Counted from the stretch's first letter, positions 25,098 to 35,201 are shown. The stretch: DNA of 64,000 nt from an uncultured Psychroserpens sp. (GCF_947501425.1 NZ_CANMVN010000006.1:1-64000); one strand, 5' to 3'. A program made the numbers and translations. The notes: generated from the sequence alone by a model not told the origin.

Positions 25098-26427
25098 GCA
25101 ATTTATTTAAGTGACTAATGTAAAGATATAAAATGATACTATTGATAATAGAAACCAAAGATGTTGAAAGTGCTAATCCGTAAACTCCCATAGTATCAAT
25201 AAGTATATAGTTTAGTGTAAAGTTCATCACCAGAGATATTACCGATGTGAGTACCATAAAATAATTTTTATTTATTGAGGTTAGGAATTTCACCATGATG
25301 AGTCCTGTAACATATGAAGGAATCTGTAAAAGATACATCTGTTGAATTCTAGAAACAACCTCTGAATCTGATGCCGTAAAAGCGTTTCTTTCAAATACCA
25401 AACTTATAATAGGGAATGATAATAGAAGTAGGACTACCATTACTAGAGCGCTACCTAAAATCAAAAATTTCAGAATACGTTTTAATTTTTTAAAGGTTTC
25501 TTTTTTATTGTCAATAGCACTTTTTGAAAAATAGGGCAACAATACATTACCAAGAGCAATACCAAAGATGCCAATAGCAAAAGCAGGAATTTTAATTCCG
25601 TAATTCAAAGCTGCGATGGAACCAACAATTAATTGAGCAGAAAAAAATTGATCAACCAGAGGATTGATTCCAGTAAGTAAACTCGATGACAGTTTTGCAG
25701 GTAATTGCCTAATTAAGACCTTGATATTAACTGAGGCAAAGTCGGGTTTATTAAGGTGTAAAATATGTCGTTTGAGAGCGACAAACAGTAAAAACAAAAA
25801 GCTGAGAAAACTTCCTATTAATGTTCCTAATGCTAATACAATATTTCCTAATTCCTCCTTGAAAAAAAACAAGCAAATAATGATGGAAATAGGTGTGAAT
25901 ATTGTGGCTATTGAAGAATAGGTAAACTCGTCGTCAATAGTGAGCATTCCACTTATTAAGGACGAAAATCCCCAAAATAGAATACTTGGAGCAACGTAGT
26001 AAAACTGTACTTTAATGAGTTCGTAATACTGTTGGGTATGGCCTGCAAAAAAGGATTCCAGATACACATCTGTAAATAGGTAAGCGATTAGAAAGAAAAG
26101 TAGAGCAACAAAAATAGTAATGATAAAACTAGTACTTTGAAATGCACCATGGTTTTTCCCTGTTTTGAGCTCGCTTACATAATTTGGGATAAACACACTT
26201 TTAAACGATCCAAGAAAAACACCACTAATAAATGAAGGCACTAAAATAGCAATCAAAAAAGTGTCTAATAACTCAGAAAGGCCAAAGTTATCTGCAATAA
26301 CGATCTCTTTAAAAAAACCAATTCCTCTAACAATTAATACAGTAATTCCAACTGTAATAACATTAGCAACAATAGGGTTTTTTAAAAATTTGTTTTTTAA
26401 ATCTTTAAAACGAGATTTTGACAACAA
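25090..26427 (-). CDS. MurJ/MVF-type lipid-linked oligosaccharide flippase
   Basis: 445 residues, about 12-14 membrane helices. The N-terminal signature IVRGIGFFKEIVIADNFGLSELLDTFLIA is that of MurJ/MVF proteins, and SLVFERNAFTASDSEVVSR near residue 345 also matches. In a capsule locus such a protein probably serves as the Wzx-like flippase that moves the undecaprenyl-linked repeat unit across the inner membrane. There is no ATG near the start: translation appears to begin at TTG 26427 or the next codon, TTG 26424. It is slightly shorter than housekeeping MurJ. Confidence 0.88.
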   Translation of the reverse strand: MLSKSRFKDLKNKFLKNPIVANVITVGITVLIVRGIGFFKEIVIADNFGLSELLDTFLIAILVPSFISGVFLGSFKSVFIPNYVSELKTGKNHGAFQSTSFIITIFVALLFFLIAYLFTDVYLESFFAGHTQQYYELIKVQFYYVAPSILFWGFSSLISGMLTIDDEFTYSSIATIFTPISIIICLFFFKEELGNIVLALGTLIGSFLSFLFLLFVALKRHILHLNKPDFASVNIKVLIRQLPAKLSSSLLTGINPLVDQFFSAQLIVGSIAALNYGIKIPAFAIGIFGIALGNVLLPYFSKSAIDNKKETFKKLKRILKFLILGSALVMVVLLLLSFPIISLVFERNAFTASDSEVVSRIQQMYLLQIPSYVTGLIMVKFLTSINKNYFMVLTSVISLVMNFTLNYILIDTMGVYGLALSTSLVSIINSIILYLYISHLNKLHV

Positions 26428-26448
26428 TTTAAGTGTTTTTAATAATGG

Positions 26449-27399
26449 TTACTTGAAAAATTTCCTAAACGGCCATAATAGTACAAATAAAAATTTTATA
26501 ACAAAGGGATCAATAGATGTTGTGTAGTTTTTTAGGTTTAAATCTAAATATTTAGACTTTGACAGTAAAAAGTAGAGGTTTTTTAAAAAGAATTTAGGAG
26601 ATGAGGTTGCATATGATTTGAAAAACCAATTACAAAGAACTGTATGATAGACTGCAGCTCCTAATGCGGTTTTATGTTTAGCACTTGATGAAATAGAGTT
26701 TTCAATATTGGTGTGATATATTCGCACTACAGTATTGATATATTTTGTTTTGTAGCCATGGGTTGCAAAGAGCGTCCAAATGATGCCTTCCATCATAAAC
26801 CCATTTTCAATAAAGCAATCATTGAATTTGATACTCTGCAAATGTTTAGTACTTGTAAATCCCCATTTTTCACCTTTAATACGTTTAATTGCTGAAACTT
26901 CAAAGGGATCACTAATTAGTGGGCTTGTAGGGAATTCATCACCTATCATATTACCATTTTGATCTTTACACAATCCTGTGATTGCAATAATTGTTGTCTG
27001 TTCGTCTTTAGTTAAAACATCATACTCAGTTTTAAAAGTATCTAAAGCGTATGGTAAACATTCGTCATCAGCATCAAATGTGAGGAACAACTCTCCATTT
27101 GCTTGATCTATAGCTTGAAAAAAGCAAGCCATTTTATGCTTGTTCGTTTCGTTGTTGATATACTTAATAGTAAGAGGCGAGGACGTTACTATTTCAGAAA
27201 TCACTTTATGCGATTCATCGGTGGAACCATCATTTATGATAATCCATTCAAAATCTTTGAATGTTTGTTTCAGTAAAGAATTGTGAACACGATCTATAGT
27301 GTTCTCTGCATTATAGACAGGTGTGAACACCGTAAAGGAATACTTAAAGCTTTTGCCCTGTATCTGCTTTAAACTTGGAATGTATTCTTTTATATCCAT
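26449..27399 (-). CDS. glycosyltransferase family 2
   Basis: 316 residues. FTVFTPVYNAENTIDRVHNSL, WIIINDGSTDESHKVI and LFLTFDADDECLPYALDTF carry the nucleotide-binding and DxD motifs of GT-A enzymes. It is the promoter-proximal gene of the polysaccharide locus, directly after the 337-base gap that separates it from the divergent pectate-lyase-like gene. The sugar transferred is unknown. Confidence 0.92.
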   Translation of the reverse strand: MDIKEYIPSLKQIQGKSFKYSFTVFTPVYNAENTIDRVHNSLLKQTFKDFEWIIINDGSTDESHKVISEIVTSSPLTIKYINNETNKHKMACFFQAIDQANGELFLTFDADDECLPYALDTFKTEYDVLTKDEQTTIIAITGLCKDQNGNMIGDEFPTSPLISDPFEVSAIKRIKGEKWGFTSTKHLQSIKFNDCFIENGFMMEGIIWTLFATHGYKTKYINTVVRIYHTNIENSISSSAKHKTALGAAVYHTVLCNWFFKSYATSSPKFFLKNLYFLLSKSKYLDLNLKNYTTSIDPFVIKFLFVLLWPFRKFFK

Positions 27400-27735
27400 T
27401 AAAACTTTTAAAGATTTTTAAATATAATCAATGCATAAAAGTAAGTACAATTGTTGATTATTTATTCTCCATTTTGAAATTACTTTTTATGATAAACCCA
27501 TCTGATTTTAGAACATAAATTCCTACAAACGTTAAAATTTTGTTGTTAAACGTCTTTTTCTATCATTTCGTCGTATTTATTACAATTGATTATTTACAAA
27601 TAATGGAAATATAAAGCAATAAGTAGGAATAATACTTCAAAAAAATACATCTAATCGAATAATAAATACTTTAAACGTTTTTTTTGAATTTAATTCTATA
27701 GATTGCCAACATATTAAGCCCCAAATTAATAGAAA
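27400..27735. other. 337-base AT-rich divergent intergenic region
   Basis: The stretch separates the first gene of the polysaccharide locus (minus) from the secreted pectate-lyase-like gene (plus) and must carry promoters for both. I find no exact TAnnTTTG box in a suitable place on either strand. A weak inverted repeat (ACGTTAA ... TTAAACGT, about 27534-27558) could be a regulator site. No RNA gene or convincing ORF is seen; the short minus-strand ORF overlapping its right end has no support. Confidence 0.5.
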
Positions 27736-30700
27736 ATGACATCCCCAAGACCCTACTACCATATACATGGTATTCAAGCTTATAGCTTAATTTTATTGTT
27801 TTTATTGATTTTTTTAACTCCCTCAACTTTTTTCGCTCAAGAGCAATTGGCATTCCCAACGGCTTCTGGAGCTGGGGCATATGCTACAGGAGGTAGAGGT
27901 AAGCCAGTCTATAAAGTTACTAATTTAAACAACTCCGGATCAGGAAGTTTCCGACAAGCATTAGAAGATACCAGAGACACTGATGGAGGTATTATTACAT
28001 TCGAAGTCTCAGGTACTATCAACCTTACTAGTCAGATTTATTTCACAAACCAAGATAATATTACCATTGCTGGTCAAACAGCACCAGAAGGAGGTATAAC
28101 TATTGCTAATTACAGATTGAGATTTCAAAATGTAAATAATCTCATAATGCGATATATTCGTATCAGACCAGGCTATTCACCATATCCTTCAACTGAGATT
28201 GATGCCTTTGAAATATTTAATTGTAGCAACTATATAATAGATCATTGTTCTTTCTCATGGGGAACAGATGAGGCAGCAGATAGTGGTAATGGAAGTAACT
28301 ATACATGGCAAAGAAATTTATTTGCTGAAAGTAATAAAACAGGTATGATTATGGGTGGAGAACCACAATTGTCAGAAAACCTGAGTTTTATTAATAATAT
28401 GTTTTATAACTGTAGCCACAGATTTCCAAATTTTCAATCTAATGGTAGAGTAGATGTTATAAATAATGTTGTATGGAATTGGAGAACACGAATGTCTGTT
28501 CCACAAGGTGGTTTTCAAGCTAACCACGTTAATAATTATTATGTTCACTTTAGAAGTGATCCACCAGCCGATCTTGATATTAGAGGAATGTTGTGGTATC
28601 CAAATCCAACAAATTTTCCAACCATATATACATCGGGTAATTATGTAAGTGATGTGCTAACAGATCCTAATGCAGACAACTGGCCAATGTGGCGTTTTAG
28701 ATTCAATCCATCAGGTACAATTTACTCTGGAGCTGGAAATGAGAGTCCGCTTACTGAAGATTTTAGAACACTAACACCATTTACACAACTCGGAAATCCG
28801 TTTGAAATCCTATCTGCTGTAGATGCTTTTGATGATATCAAATATGATGTTGGAGTAAATGCTCGTTTATTGGCTAATGGAGATGTTGCAGATAACACTG
28901 ATTTTCTAGACGATATTTATCTTACAAATGTTCAAAACGATGTTCTGGATCAATATACACAAGAAACTGTACTTAATACGCCTCATAGAACCGAATTTTT
29001 AAACTCTATCAGTACAACACCTATCAATACTCATCCAAGTAGTTATGATACAGATAATGATGGTATGCCAGATCAGTGGGAGTTGAATAACTTCGGAAAT
29101 TTGGATAATAATGGTCAGTCAGACACCAATAATAATGGATACTCAGATATAGAGGATTTCTTAAATGGTGTTGATTTTGATACACAAGGTACTACTGGAA
29201 ATGAAGTTAGTGTATCTGCAAATTTTGAAACTATTTGTGCTGGAGATGAAGTAACCTTAACTGCAACAGGAGCCGAAACCTATGCGTGGGATTACGACAA
29301 TCAAACGTCATCAAGTTTTACTGTGGCCTTAACAGAAACAACAACATTTACAGTTACTGGAACACATTCTGATGATAGTACAACTGAAGCTTCAATTACA
29401 ATTACAGTTAATGAGATTCCTACAGTAAATGCAGGAGAAGATGTAGCGATCTGTCAAGGGAGTTCAGTTACATTGACTGCTTCTGGCGGAACTTCTTATG
29501 AATGGAGTACAGGAGATACTTCATCGTCGATAACAGTTAATCCAAACGAAACAACCACCTATACTGTAGTCGCTACACAAAATGGTTGTGAAAGTATACC
29601 TGATGCAGTAGTGGTAACAGTTAATGATAGTCCTGTTGTTGATGCTGGCCCAAACGAAACTATATTTTTAGGAGAGAGTGTCACCTTAACAGCTACTGGA
29701 GCAGATTCTTATCTGTGGAGTACAGGTGAGACTACACAAAGTATAACTGTTAATCCAATTCAAGATACATCATACTCAGTTACAGGTACAACAAATAATT
29801 GTGAAGACACAGATACTGTAACCGTTTTTTTGCAAGATGACAGTGTCGATGCAAACGCTGGAATTGACACTGAGATTTGTAATGGAGAAACCGTTACACT
29901 TACAGCAACTGGAGGTTCAACGTATTTATGGAGTACAGGAGAAACAACACCATCAATAGAGGTGTCACCAACAGAAACTACTACCTATACAGTAACAGCA
30001 TTTAGTGAATCTGGAAATAATTCAGAAGAGGATAGTGTCATCGTAACAGTTAACGATATACCTGTTGCAGATGCTGGAGAAGATGTTGATATCTGCTTCG
30101 GAAATGTAACAACCTTGACGGCTTCGGGAGGAACTTCTTATGTATGGAGCACTGGAGCGACCACACCTTCTATTACAGTTAGTCCTAATGATACGACAAC
30201 TTATACTGTTGAAGTCTTTGAAAACAACTGCTCAAGTACTGATGAAGTGATTGTTACCGTTAATCAGATTCCAGATGTTAGTGCAGGAACCAATGTAACT
30301 ATTGAGTTAGGCGAATCAGCGACATTAACTGCCACTGGTGCGGATACCTACTTATGGGAAACAGGTGCTACTTCAGCTAGTATTCAAGTAACTCCAACTG
30401 TAACCACAACTTATACTGTTACAGGATTTTCTAATGGGTGTGAAGCATCCGCAGATGTCACTGTGACTGTCCAATCTGAAACTGTTATAGCCAATGCTGG
30501 TGAGGATATCACAATATGTGAAGGAAGCACTACAACGCTTACAGCTACAGGTGGAGCAACTTATTTATGGAATACTGGTGAAACAACAGCAAGTATAGAC
30601 GTATCACCAACAACTACAACAACATATACAGTAACTGCATTTAGTGAGTCTGGTAATCAGTCTGATGATGATACTGTAACAGTTACCGTTAATGCACTAC

Positions 30701-32274
30701 CTATTGTAGATGCAGGTAGTGATGTTACAATAACTGAAGGAGAATCGACAACATTAACAGCTACTGGAGCAGCATCTTACTTATGGAGTACAGGTGAAAC
30801 TACATCAAGTATTACAGTATCTCCAAATAGTACAGCAGTATATTCTGTAACAGGAACAACCAACGGTTGTGAATCTACAGATGAGATCACTGTAACTGTT
30901 GAAATAGAAAATGTAAATGCTAATGCAGGTAACGACGTTTCAATATGTGAAGGAAGCAGTACAACACTAACAGCTACAGGTGGAACAACCTATTTATGGA
31001 ATACAGGTGAAACCACATCAAGTATTTCTGTATCACCTTCAGTAACAACAATATATACGGTAACAGCATTCAATACATCGCAAACTGCTTCAGATGAGGC
31101 TAGTGTTACTGTATCAGTCGATGAGTTGCCAGCAACAAATGCTGGAGCTGATATCACAATCACTGAAGGAGAATCAACGACTTTATCAGTTACAGGAGCA
31201 GAATCTTACTTGTGGAGTACTGGAGAAACAACATCTACTATTTCGGTTACACCAGAGGTAACGACAACATATACTGTTACAGGTTTTTCAAACCAATGTG
31301 AATTTACTGATGAAGTGACAGTTATTGTAGAGCCATTTGAATTTACAGCTAGTGCAGGTTCTGACCAAACTATTTGTCAAGGTTACGAAACAACATTAAC
31401 AGCTTCTGAAGGCGATAGCTACTTATGGAGTACAGGTGAAACCACTCAGAGTATTACAGTAAATCCAGCCAATACGCAAACTTATTCTGTTACAGTATTC
31501 CAAGGGCAATATCAAGCTGACGCAGATGTTATGGTATCTGTAAATCCAAATCCAAATGTGGTGATATCAAACGGAGGAGAGGTTATGATACTAGAGGGTG
31601 AGTTTGTAACCTTATCTGCATCAGGTGCAAATACTTACCTTTGGAATAATGGTGCAACACAGCCGAATATTGCTGTAAGCCCATCATCAACAACTACTTA
31701 TGAAGTTACAGGTTATGTAAATAATTGTGAAGATACTAAAGCTGTTATTGTAAATGTATTTGAAACAGTTGAAGCATATGCAGGAGAAGACCTAACGATT
31801 TGTTCTGAAGACACTGTGACCTTAACAGCTGAAGGTGGAGATGAGTATTTATGGAACACTGGAGAAACAACACAAAGTATTGAGGTAAGTCCTGATGAAG
31901 ATACAGAGTATTCTGTTTTGGTGTATAATGCTTTAGACAGTGATGAAGCTACTGTTACGGTTTATGTTGACCAATGTAATGTGATTCAAACACCTCCGGA
32001 AAGTGAAGATTTCGATTTTGTAGTATTCCAGGAGCCAACAAGTGATCTTTTAAAAGTTAAAATAAATGGTTTACAAAATGTAACAGCTAAAGGCATTTCA
32101 ATTTATGATATGTCTGGTAAGATTCTTTACACTGAATTATTTTCGCCTTCAGAATCGCAAAATCAATCTCAAATGGTGAGAGAAATAAATACGAGTCCGT
32201 ATGCCAGAGGAATCTATATGGTAAGACTTATTTACGATGATACTAGTGTCATCAAAAAAATACCAATACGATAA
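27736..32274 (+). CDS. secreted pectate-lyase-like protein with 13 Ig-like repeats and a T9SS sorting domain
   Basis: 1512 residues. Signal peptide about 1-34 (hydrophobic AYSLILLFLLIFLTP, then FFAQEQ). Residues about 35-430 are a right-handed beta-helix of the pectate lyase type: AFPTASGAGAYATGGRGKPV, VTNLNNSGSGSFRQALED, FEVSGTINL, NYIIDHCSFSWGTDEAAD. Residues about 437-485 are an Asp/Asn-rich calcium-binding linker (DTDNDGMPDQWE, DTNNNGYSDIEDF). Thirteen 70-residue Ig-like repeats follow (about 489-1413), and a type A T9SS C-terminal domain ends it (SIYDMSGKILY ... RGIYMVRLIY). It is thus predicted to be exported by T9SS and attached or released at the surface. The substrate is not determinable; pectin or another uronic acid polymer is possible. 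Confidence 0.92.
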   Translation: MTSPRPYYHIHGIQAYSLILLFLLIFLTPSTFFAQEQLAFPTASGAGAYATGGRGKPVYKVTNLNNSGSGSFRQALEDTRDTDGGIITFEVSGTINLTSQIYFTNQDNITIAGQTAPEGGITIANYRLRFQNVNNLIMRYIRIRPGYSPYPSTEIDAFEIFNCSNYIIDHCSFSWGTDEAADSGNGSNYTWQRNLFAESNKTGMIMGGEPQLSENLSFINNMFYNCSHRFPNFQSNGRVDVINNVVWNWRTRMSVPQGGFQANHVNNYYVHFRSDPPADLDIRGMLWYPNPTNFPTIYTSGNYVSDVLTDPNADNWPMWRFRFNPSGTIYSGAGNESPLTEDFRTLTPFTQLGNPFEILSAVDAFDDIKYDVGVNARLLANGDVADNTDFLDDIYLTNVQNDVLDQYTQETVLNTPHRTEFLNSISTTPINTHPSSYDTDNDGMPDQWELNNFGNLDNNGQSDTNNNGYSDIEDFLNGVDFDTQGTTGNEVSVSANFETICAGDEVTLTATGAETYAWDYDNQTSSSFTVALTETTTFTVTGTHSDDSTTEASITITVNEIPTVNAGEDVAICQGSSVTLTASGGTSYEWSTGDTSSSITVNPNETTTYTVVATQNGCESIPDAVVVTVNDSPVVDAGPNETIFLGESVTLTATGADSYLWSTGETTQSITVNPIQDTSYSVTGTTNNCEDTDTVTVFLQDDSVDANAGIDTEICNGETVTLTATGGSTYLWSTGETTPSIEVSPTETTTYTVTAFSESGNNSEEDSVIVTVNDIPVADAGEDVDICFGNVTTLTASGGTSYVWSTGATTPSITVSPNDTTTYTVEVFENNCSSTDEVIVTVNQIPDVSAGTNVTIELGESATLTATGADTYLWETGATSASIQVTPTVTTTYTVTGFSNGCEASADVTVTVQSETVIANAGEDITICEGSTTTLTATGGATYLWNTGETTASIDVSPTTTTTYTVTAFSESGNQSDDDTVTVTVNALPIVDAGSDVTITEGESTTLTATGAASYLWSTGETTSSITVSPNSTAVYSVTGTTNGCESTDEITVTVEIENVNANAGNDVSICEGSSTTLTATGGTTYLWNTGETTSSISVSPSVTTIYTVTAFNTSQTASDEASVTVSVDELPATNAGADITITEGESTTLSVTGAESYLWSTGETTSTISVTPEVTTTYTVTGFSNQCEFTDEVTVIVEPFEFTASAGSDQTICQGYETTLTASEGDSYLWSTGETTQSITVNPANTQTYSVTVFQGQYQADADVMVSVNPNPNVVISNGGEVMILEGEFVTLSASGANTYLWNNGATQPNIAVSPSSTTTYEVTGYVNNCEDTKAVIVNVFETVEAYAGEDLTICSEDTVTLTAEGGDEYLWNTGETTQSIEVSPDEDTEYSVLVYNALDSDEATVTVYVDQCNVIQTPPESEDFDFVVFQEPTSDLLKVKINGLQNVTAKGISIYDMSGKILYTELFSPSESQNQSQMVREINTSPYARGIYMVRLIYDDTSVIKKIPIR
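29200..31975 (+). repeat. 13 tandem about 210-bp units coding for Ig-like repeats
   Basis: Each unit encodes about 70 residues with the pattern AGxDxxICxG-xTLTATGGxxYLWSTGETTxSIxVSPxxTTTYTVTxF. Two sub-types alternate over most of the array: one with xTIxEGE and GAxSY plus a late NGCE/NNCE, the other with ICEG and GGxxY and no late Cys. The even units 6, 8, 10, 12 and the odd units 7, 9, 11, 13 give a two-domain period of about 426 bp. This suggests growth by duplication of pairs. Confidence 0.85.
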
Positions 32275-32300
32275 AAAATTACTTGATGTTAGTTGGTAGA

Positions 32301-32340
32301 AACCATTGTTAGCGTTTTACGTTAGCAATGGTTTTTATTT
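32301..32340. terminator. intrinsic terminator after the pectate-lyase-like gene
   Basis: AACCATTGTTAGCG, loop TTTTA, then CGTTAGCAATGGTT followed by TTTATTTT; 12 of 14 pairs. The T-run overlaps the last bases of the convergent gene that ends at 32335. It serves the plus-strand gene. Confidence 0.75.
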
Positions 32341-32715
32341 TATAATAACCGACTGTACAGTTGCAGAAGAATCTGCCTCACAATTCTTCACACGAAGTTC
32401 TATAGCTTTATCGTTCAATTCGTTCTCTATTAGGTAGATCTTACAATCTTTAGGTTTTGTATCACTTTCAGAAAAGTTAACATCTCCACTTTTGATAAGC
32501 TTAGAAATGGCTAGGGTATCCAGATCGTAATTTTGCATTGCAGTTTGAGCTGCTTCAGAATAGAAACGCTTTTTTTTAGTACTGATGCTTTTAATAGTTC
32601 TGGCATTTGGTCCATAGGAACACGAGGCTTTTTTTCCTCCTAAAAAGAATGCTAATATAATAAGACCTATGGCAAAACCTCCCAAATAGTAACCTATTCG
32701 ATGAATTAATTTCAT
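32335..32715 (-). CDS. small membrane-anchored protein, DUF4258-like
   Basis: 126 residues. One N-terminal membrane helix (about 10-26, YLGGFAIGLIILAFFLGG), then an exposed domain of about 90 residues with YSEAAQTAMQNYDLDTLAISKLIKSGDVNF, which resembles DUF4258 proteins. Function unknown. It follows the alanine dehydrogenase gene by 18 bases and is probably co-transcribed with it. Confidence 0.75.
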   Translation of the reverse strand: MKLIHRIGYYLGGFAIGLIILAFFLGGKKASCSYGPNARTIKSISTKKKRFYSEAAQTAMQNYDLDTLAISKLIKSGDVNFSESDTKPKDCKIYLIENELNDKAIELRVKNCEADSSATVQSVIIK

Positions 32716-32733
32716 ATGATTGATGTTTTTTTC

Positions 32734-33933
32734 TTAGAAGATTAACAAGTTGACATCACTACAGTCGAGATCAAACCAATCTGCAACCGATTTATTGGTT
32801 AAAATTCCGTGGTAAAAATACAACCCATTTTTTAATCCGCGATCAAAACGTATGGCATTTTCTATACCACCATCTTCAGCAATCTTTAAGAGGTAAGGTG
32901 TAAAGATATTACTAATTGATACAGAGGCAGATCGAGAATATCTGGCAGGAATATTTGGTACACAATAATGTATGACACCATTATGAACGAAGGTTGGTTT
33001 ATCATGGTTTGTGACTTCGCTAGTTTCAAAGCATCCTCCCATATCAATACTAACATCAATCACCACAGCACCAGTTTTCATGGTGTTGACCATAGCTTCA
33101 GTTACAACAATTGGTGACCTGTTTTTTCCTCGAATAGCACCAATAGCAACGTCACAGCGTTTCAAAGCTTTTACTAGATTTTTTGGCTGCATCGTTGAGG
33201 TATAAATGGTACGACCCAAATTAGATTGTACACAACGTAATTTAGTGATGGAATTATCGAATATTTTAACATTAGCACCGAGGCCTATTGCTGAACGAGC
33301 TGCAAACTCTCCAACTGTACCAGCGCCAAGAATAAGTACTTCGGTAGGTGGAACTCCGCTGATATTTCCAAACATGAGTCCGTTGCCACCATTAACATTA
33401 GATAGTAACTCTGAAGCGATTAGGATAGAGGCTGTACCTGCAATTTCACTAAGTGATCGAACAGCAGGATAGGCACCATCATCATCTTTAATAAACTCAA
33501 AGGCTAAGGCAGTAATTCGTTTTGATGCTAGAGCTTCGAAGTATTTTTTATGTTGCGTTTTAAGTTGTAACGCAGAAATCAGCAAGGTTTGCGGATTAAT
33601 CATTTCCACTTCATCCAGTGAAGGGGGTTCTACTTTAAGTATGATAGGGCAGGAGAATACTTTTTTAGTATCGTTAGTAACTTCAGCGCCAGCTTCGCTA
33701 TACGCTTTATCATTAAAATTAGCACCTTTCCCAGCACCAGATTCGATCATTACGCGATGACCGTTAGACACTAATGCAGATACAGCATCAGGTGTAAGAC
33801 AAACACGTTTTTCCTGAAAGTGAGTTTCTTTCGGAATTCCGATAAAAAGATCGCCTTTCTTTTTATAAACTTCAAGCGTTTCTTCTTGTGGTAACAATTG
33901 TGCTTTGGTAAAAGGAGATAATGATTTGCTCAT
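32734..33933 (-). CDS. ald: alanine dehydrogenase
   Basis: 399 residues. NAD-dependent conversion of L-alanine to pyruvate and ammonia in the cytoplasm. The AlaDH/PNT domains are visible: N-terminal IGIPKETHFQEKRVCLTPDAV (about 32-52), VMIESGAGKGANFNDKAY, the NAD motif VLILGAGTVGEFAARSAIGLGA (about 200-221), and IDVSIDMGGCFETS near residue 295. Bacteroidota enzymes of this length with a 20-residue N-terminal extension are typical. The gene is divergent from the membrane protein gene at 34028. Confidence 0.92.
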   Translation of the reverse strand: MSKSLSPFTKAQLLPQEETLEVYKKKGDLFIGIPKETHFQEKRVCLTPDAVSALVSNGHRVMIESGAGKGANFNDKAYSEAGAEVTNDTKKVFSCPIILKVEPPSLDEVEMINPQTLLISALQLKTQHKKYFEALASKRITALAFEFIKDDDGAYPAVRSLSEIAGTASILIASELLSNVNGGNGLMFGNISGVPPTEVLILGAGTVGEFAARSAIGLGANVKIFDNSITKLRCVQSNLGRTIYTSTMQPKNLVKALKRCDVAIGAIRGKNRSPIVVTEAMVNTMKTGAVVIDVSIDMGGCFETSEVTNHDKPTFVHNGVIHYCVPNIPARYSRSASVSISNIFTPYLLKIAEDGGIENAIRFDRGLKNGLYFYHGILTNKSVADWFDLDCSDVNLLIF

Positions 33934-34027
33934 TGACTTATGAATTGGAAATTCAAATTACAAATAAAAATTCATTTTTTACAAAATAAGTTTCTTATAT
34001 TCGTTGTAGACAATTTTCTATGAACAA

Positions 34028-34615
34028 ATGGTTTTCAGAAATAAAATTGAATTAGTTGATATTATTGTAATAGTGCTAATAGCACTTTCACCTTATATTT
34101 TTTATGTACAATATTTGTTGCCAGATTCAGAGTTGAAAAGATTTATTATTGAATATGGGAATGATTTAGATACAGTTTTATGGTTTTGTGCCATTAAGAT
34201 TCATTTAATAGTTCTTTTACTAATTTGGTATTTCACATGTAAACATTGGTGGAGGATTTCAATTTTGATTCCTTTAATTCTGGAAATATTTAAGCTTATT
34301 GGACTTTTTAATACTAATGTGGATACTTTTGATGAAGTTGATTTTATTATAAGTTTTCCCGTTACTATTCCAATTATCTTTTTGGTGTTTTTTTTATTAA
34401 ACAAACTGCGATTATACTCTAAATCGAGAATTCTAATTGACGAGCTTAATGAAGAGATAGAATCCGTTTTTAGTCAAGTATCGTCTAATAACCAATCGAT
34501 AATTGGGCGAATAGAAAAAGATTTTCTGATTTTAAAAGAGAATAGAAAGCAATATAGTAAAGAAGATTATTTGAATAAATTACTAAAACTACATAATAGG
34601 TTTAATGATGGATAG
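34028..34615 (+). CDS. membrane protein of a three-member paralogous family (copy 1)
   Basis: 195 residues, no recognised family. Four hydrophobic segments: about 10-30, 55-75, 80-100 and 115-140, then a charged C-terminal helix of about 50 residues. The shared core is LLIWYFTCKHWWRISILIPLILEI, matched by KNWWRLVVLIPLSFEI in the next gene and NRNWWYHALLVPIVMYI in the 35715-36275 gene. It overlaps the next gene by 11 bases, so the two are co-translated. A near-consensus -7 box TATATTCG is at 33996-34003. Confidence 0.8.
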   Translation: MVFRNKIELVDIIVIVLIALSPYIFYVQYLLPDSELKRFIIEYGNDLDTVLWFCAIKIHLIVLLLIWYFTCKHWWRISILIPLILEIFKLIGLFNTNVDTFDEVDFIISFPVTIPIIFLVFFLLNKLRLYSKSRILIDELNEEIESVFSQVSSNNQSIIGRIEKDFLILKENRKQYSKEDYLNKLLKLHNRFNDG

Positions 34616-35201
34616 GGAGCTTAGTAAAGATGTAATAGTAATTTTTTTAGTTATAGCTTCTCCTTTTGGGTTCTTCTTGTATTTGTTATCACCTAATGAT
34701 GCCCAAATCTGGTCTACAAAATATTTTGTAATTGATGCTGGTTATTTTGAAGATATTCAGAATTTTTTATGGATTTTTAATTATAAGTTATTAGTCATTT
34801 TATTGATTTCTATTTGGTTTCTAACCTGTAAGAATTGGTGGAGGTTGGTTGTATTAATCCCATTATCTTTTGAAATTTACAAATTCCTTAGTTTCATCAA
34901 TGATAGAAATAATTATTTTTCAGATTTAGATTTCAATATTTCATTATTTATCATAATACCATATTGCCTTAGTTTATTTACTCTATCTAAACTATTTGGA
35001 TATTATTCAAAAAAGAACAACTCTAAATCTGAATTACACAATGAGATTAACAATCAAATGAATGAACTATCACGATTTAGAAAAAAAGAATTTAAATATA
35101 TAGATAAGGAATTTAAAGCTCTAAAGACACATAAAGATTATTTAGAAAGCAAAGAATACTTATCAAGATTAATTAGGCTAAGAGATAAACTAAGTAGCTA
35201 A
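34605..35201 (+). CDS. membrane protein of a three-member paralogous family (copy 2)
   Basis: 198 residues with the same layout as copy 1: about four membrane segments, the WFLTCKNWWRLVVLIPLSFEI core, and a charged, coiled-coil-prone tail (about 140-198) with ELHNEINNQMNELSRFRKKE. Its stop overlaps the stop of the opposing HTH gene by 4 bases. Function unknown; tail-to-tail packing with a small regulator and a third paralogue beyond it suggests one functional module. Confidence 0.8.
   Translation: MMDRELSKDVIVIFLVIASPFGFFLYLLSPNDAQIWSTKYFVIDAGYFEDIQNFLWIFNYKLLVILLISIWFLTCKNWWRLVVLIPLSFEIYKFLSFINDRNNYFSDLDFNISLFIIIPYCLSLFTLSKLFGYYSKKNNSKSELHNEINNQMNELSRFRKKEFKYIDKEFKALKTHKDYLESKEYLSRLIRLRDKLSS

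Noticed and set aside
27671-27880. Minus-strand ORF over the start of the pectate-lyase-like gene
   Set aside because: It covers the signal peptide of a well-supported gene and lacks any recognisable feature.
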